This document shows positions 5,498 to 5,523 of a stretch of 5,523 nt of DNA, piece by piece (within the stretch, counting starts at the first letter, position 1; every line of letters begins with the position of its first letter). The position numbers and the translations under genes are program-made. Source of the stretch: JAPLGD01 sp041302745. GTDB lineage: Bacteria > Bipolaricaulota > Bipolaricaulia > UBA7950 > UBA9294. The notes beneath the pieces are model-generated. The model had not been told where the DNA came from and ran no database searches. It saw nothing but the letters and a program-made list of their open reading frames with translations. The stretch spans positions 1 through 5,523 of the forward strand of contig JBFYQP010000191.1 in assembly GCA_041302745.1 (NCBI GenBank), given 5' to 3'.

Positions 5498-5523
5498 AGG
5501 GGGCGGTCGACCGGGTAGGGGAT
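5259..5523 (+). CDS. Start of a secreted-protein gene, interrupted by the inverted duplication
   Basis: From the ATG at 5259 the frame reads MNGSRRLSLCVAAALLVVMA, then AAVVSQAAGIPG. This is a textbook Sec signal peptide: a basic n-region (Arg5, Arg6), a hydrophobic core (about 7-24) and a likely signal peptidase I site after SQA (25-27). No lipobox cysteine is placed correctly. The mature part begins AGIPGREAGVGCDAEG and is not recognised. From about residue 45 (near 5395-5400) the sequence turns into the reverse complement of the DUF763 3' end, and the frame continues as Arg/Gly/Pro-rich filler to the window edge without a stop. Only about 45 residues are thus likely authentic. The start is supported by GGAGGAGG and possibly a weak promoter. 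The gene overlaps the run-on DUF763 frame, and the two cannot both be genuine here. Confidence 0.6.
   Translation, partial: MNGSRRLSLCVAAALLVVMAAAVVSQAAGIPGREAGVGCDAEGRRRRRTHRAGGARRPPRDLRAPPGESPGRGGRSSGRRGGGRPGRG
5401..5523 (-). repeat. Right arm of inverted duplication (antisense copy of DUF763 3' end)
   Basis: On the - strand this encodes the DUF763 segment IPYPVDRPLYDQTIDL followed by PGRAIRR, the same as residues 314-336 of the upstream gene except for Leu330 changed to Pro. It ends RRLDGF where the upstream gene has RRLDRF. Beyond 5401 the antisense frame diverges completely and shows no nearby stop, so it is a fragment and not a second working gene. The arm runs up to the last base of the window, so its full extent is unknown. 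Confidence 0.93.

Noticed and set aside
5259..5523. The Arg/Gly/Pro-rich run in the last 120 bases as a real disordered protein domain
   Set aside because: It is the translation, in the wrong strand and frame, of a near-identical reverse copy of the DUF763 coding sequence.

Overview
The window is GC-rich and tightly packed. It carries five recognisable genes plus one truncated one, all on the + strand. It opens in the middle of a gene and ends in a fold-back duplication, so it looks like a short (perhaps metagenomic) contig rather than a slice of a finished chromosome. The gene set (RqcH-type NFACT protein, rhomboid-unrelated M50 site-2 protease, trigger factor, ClpP) is bacterial. Sigma70-like promoters with 17-base spacers and strong Shine-Dalgarno sites agree with that. 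The intergenic CGCAGAG-type palindrome is of a kind I recall from Acidobacteriota, Planctomycetota, Verrucomicrobiota and deltaproteobacterial genomes. This is a weak hint only, and I do not assign a phylum.

Layout. 1-1209: C-terminal two-thirds or so of an NFACT/RqcH protein. 1206-1922: M50 site-2 protease, translationally coupled to it by an ATGA overlap. 1923-2009: short gap holding a good promoter and the trigger factor ribosome site. 2010-3284: trigger factor with a shrunken, degenerate PPIase domain. 3284-3889: clpP, coupled by a TGATG overlap. 3890-4072: gap filled by an imperfect palindrome of about 120 bases, followed by a candidate promoter. 4073 onward: DUF763 protein with a helix-hairpin-helix, apparently with a leaderless start; its recognisable homology ends near 5134 but no stop follows until 5497. 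5259 to end: start of a secreted-protein gene in another frame. 5401-5523: near-exact reverse complement of 5012-5134.

How the genes fit together. RqcH adds C-terminal alanine tails to nascent chains stuck on split ribosomes. In Bacillus subtilis such tails are known to be destroyed by ClpXP. Trigger factor meets nascent chains at the tunnel exit, and site-2 proteases cut substrates inside the membrane. The first four genes therefore read as a nascent-chain and protein quality-control neighbourhood, although two separate transcription units are likely (rqcH-S2P and tig-clpP). clpX does not follow clpP here. DUF763 is uncharacterised and its link to the others is unknown.

The most unusual points are the right-end inverted duplication with the missing DUF763 stop, the clpP-DUF763 palindromic element, and the trigger factor without a canonical PPIase pocket.
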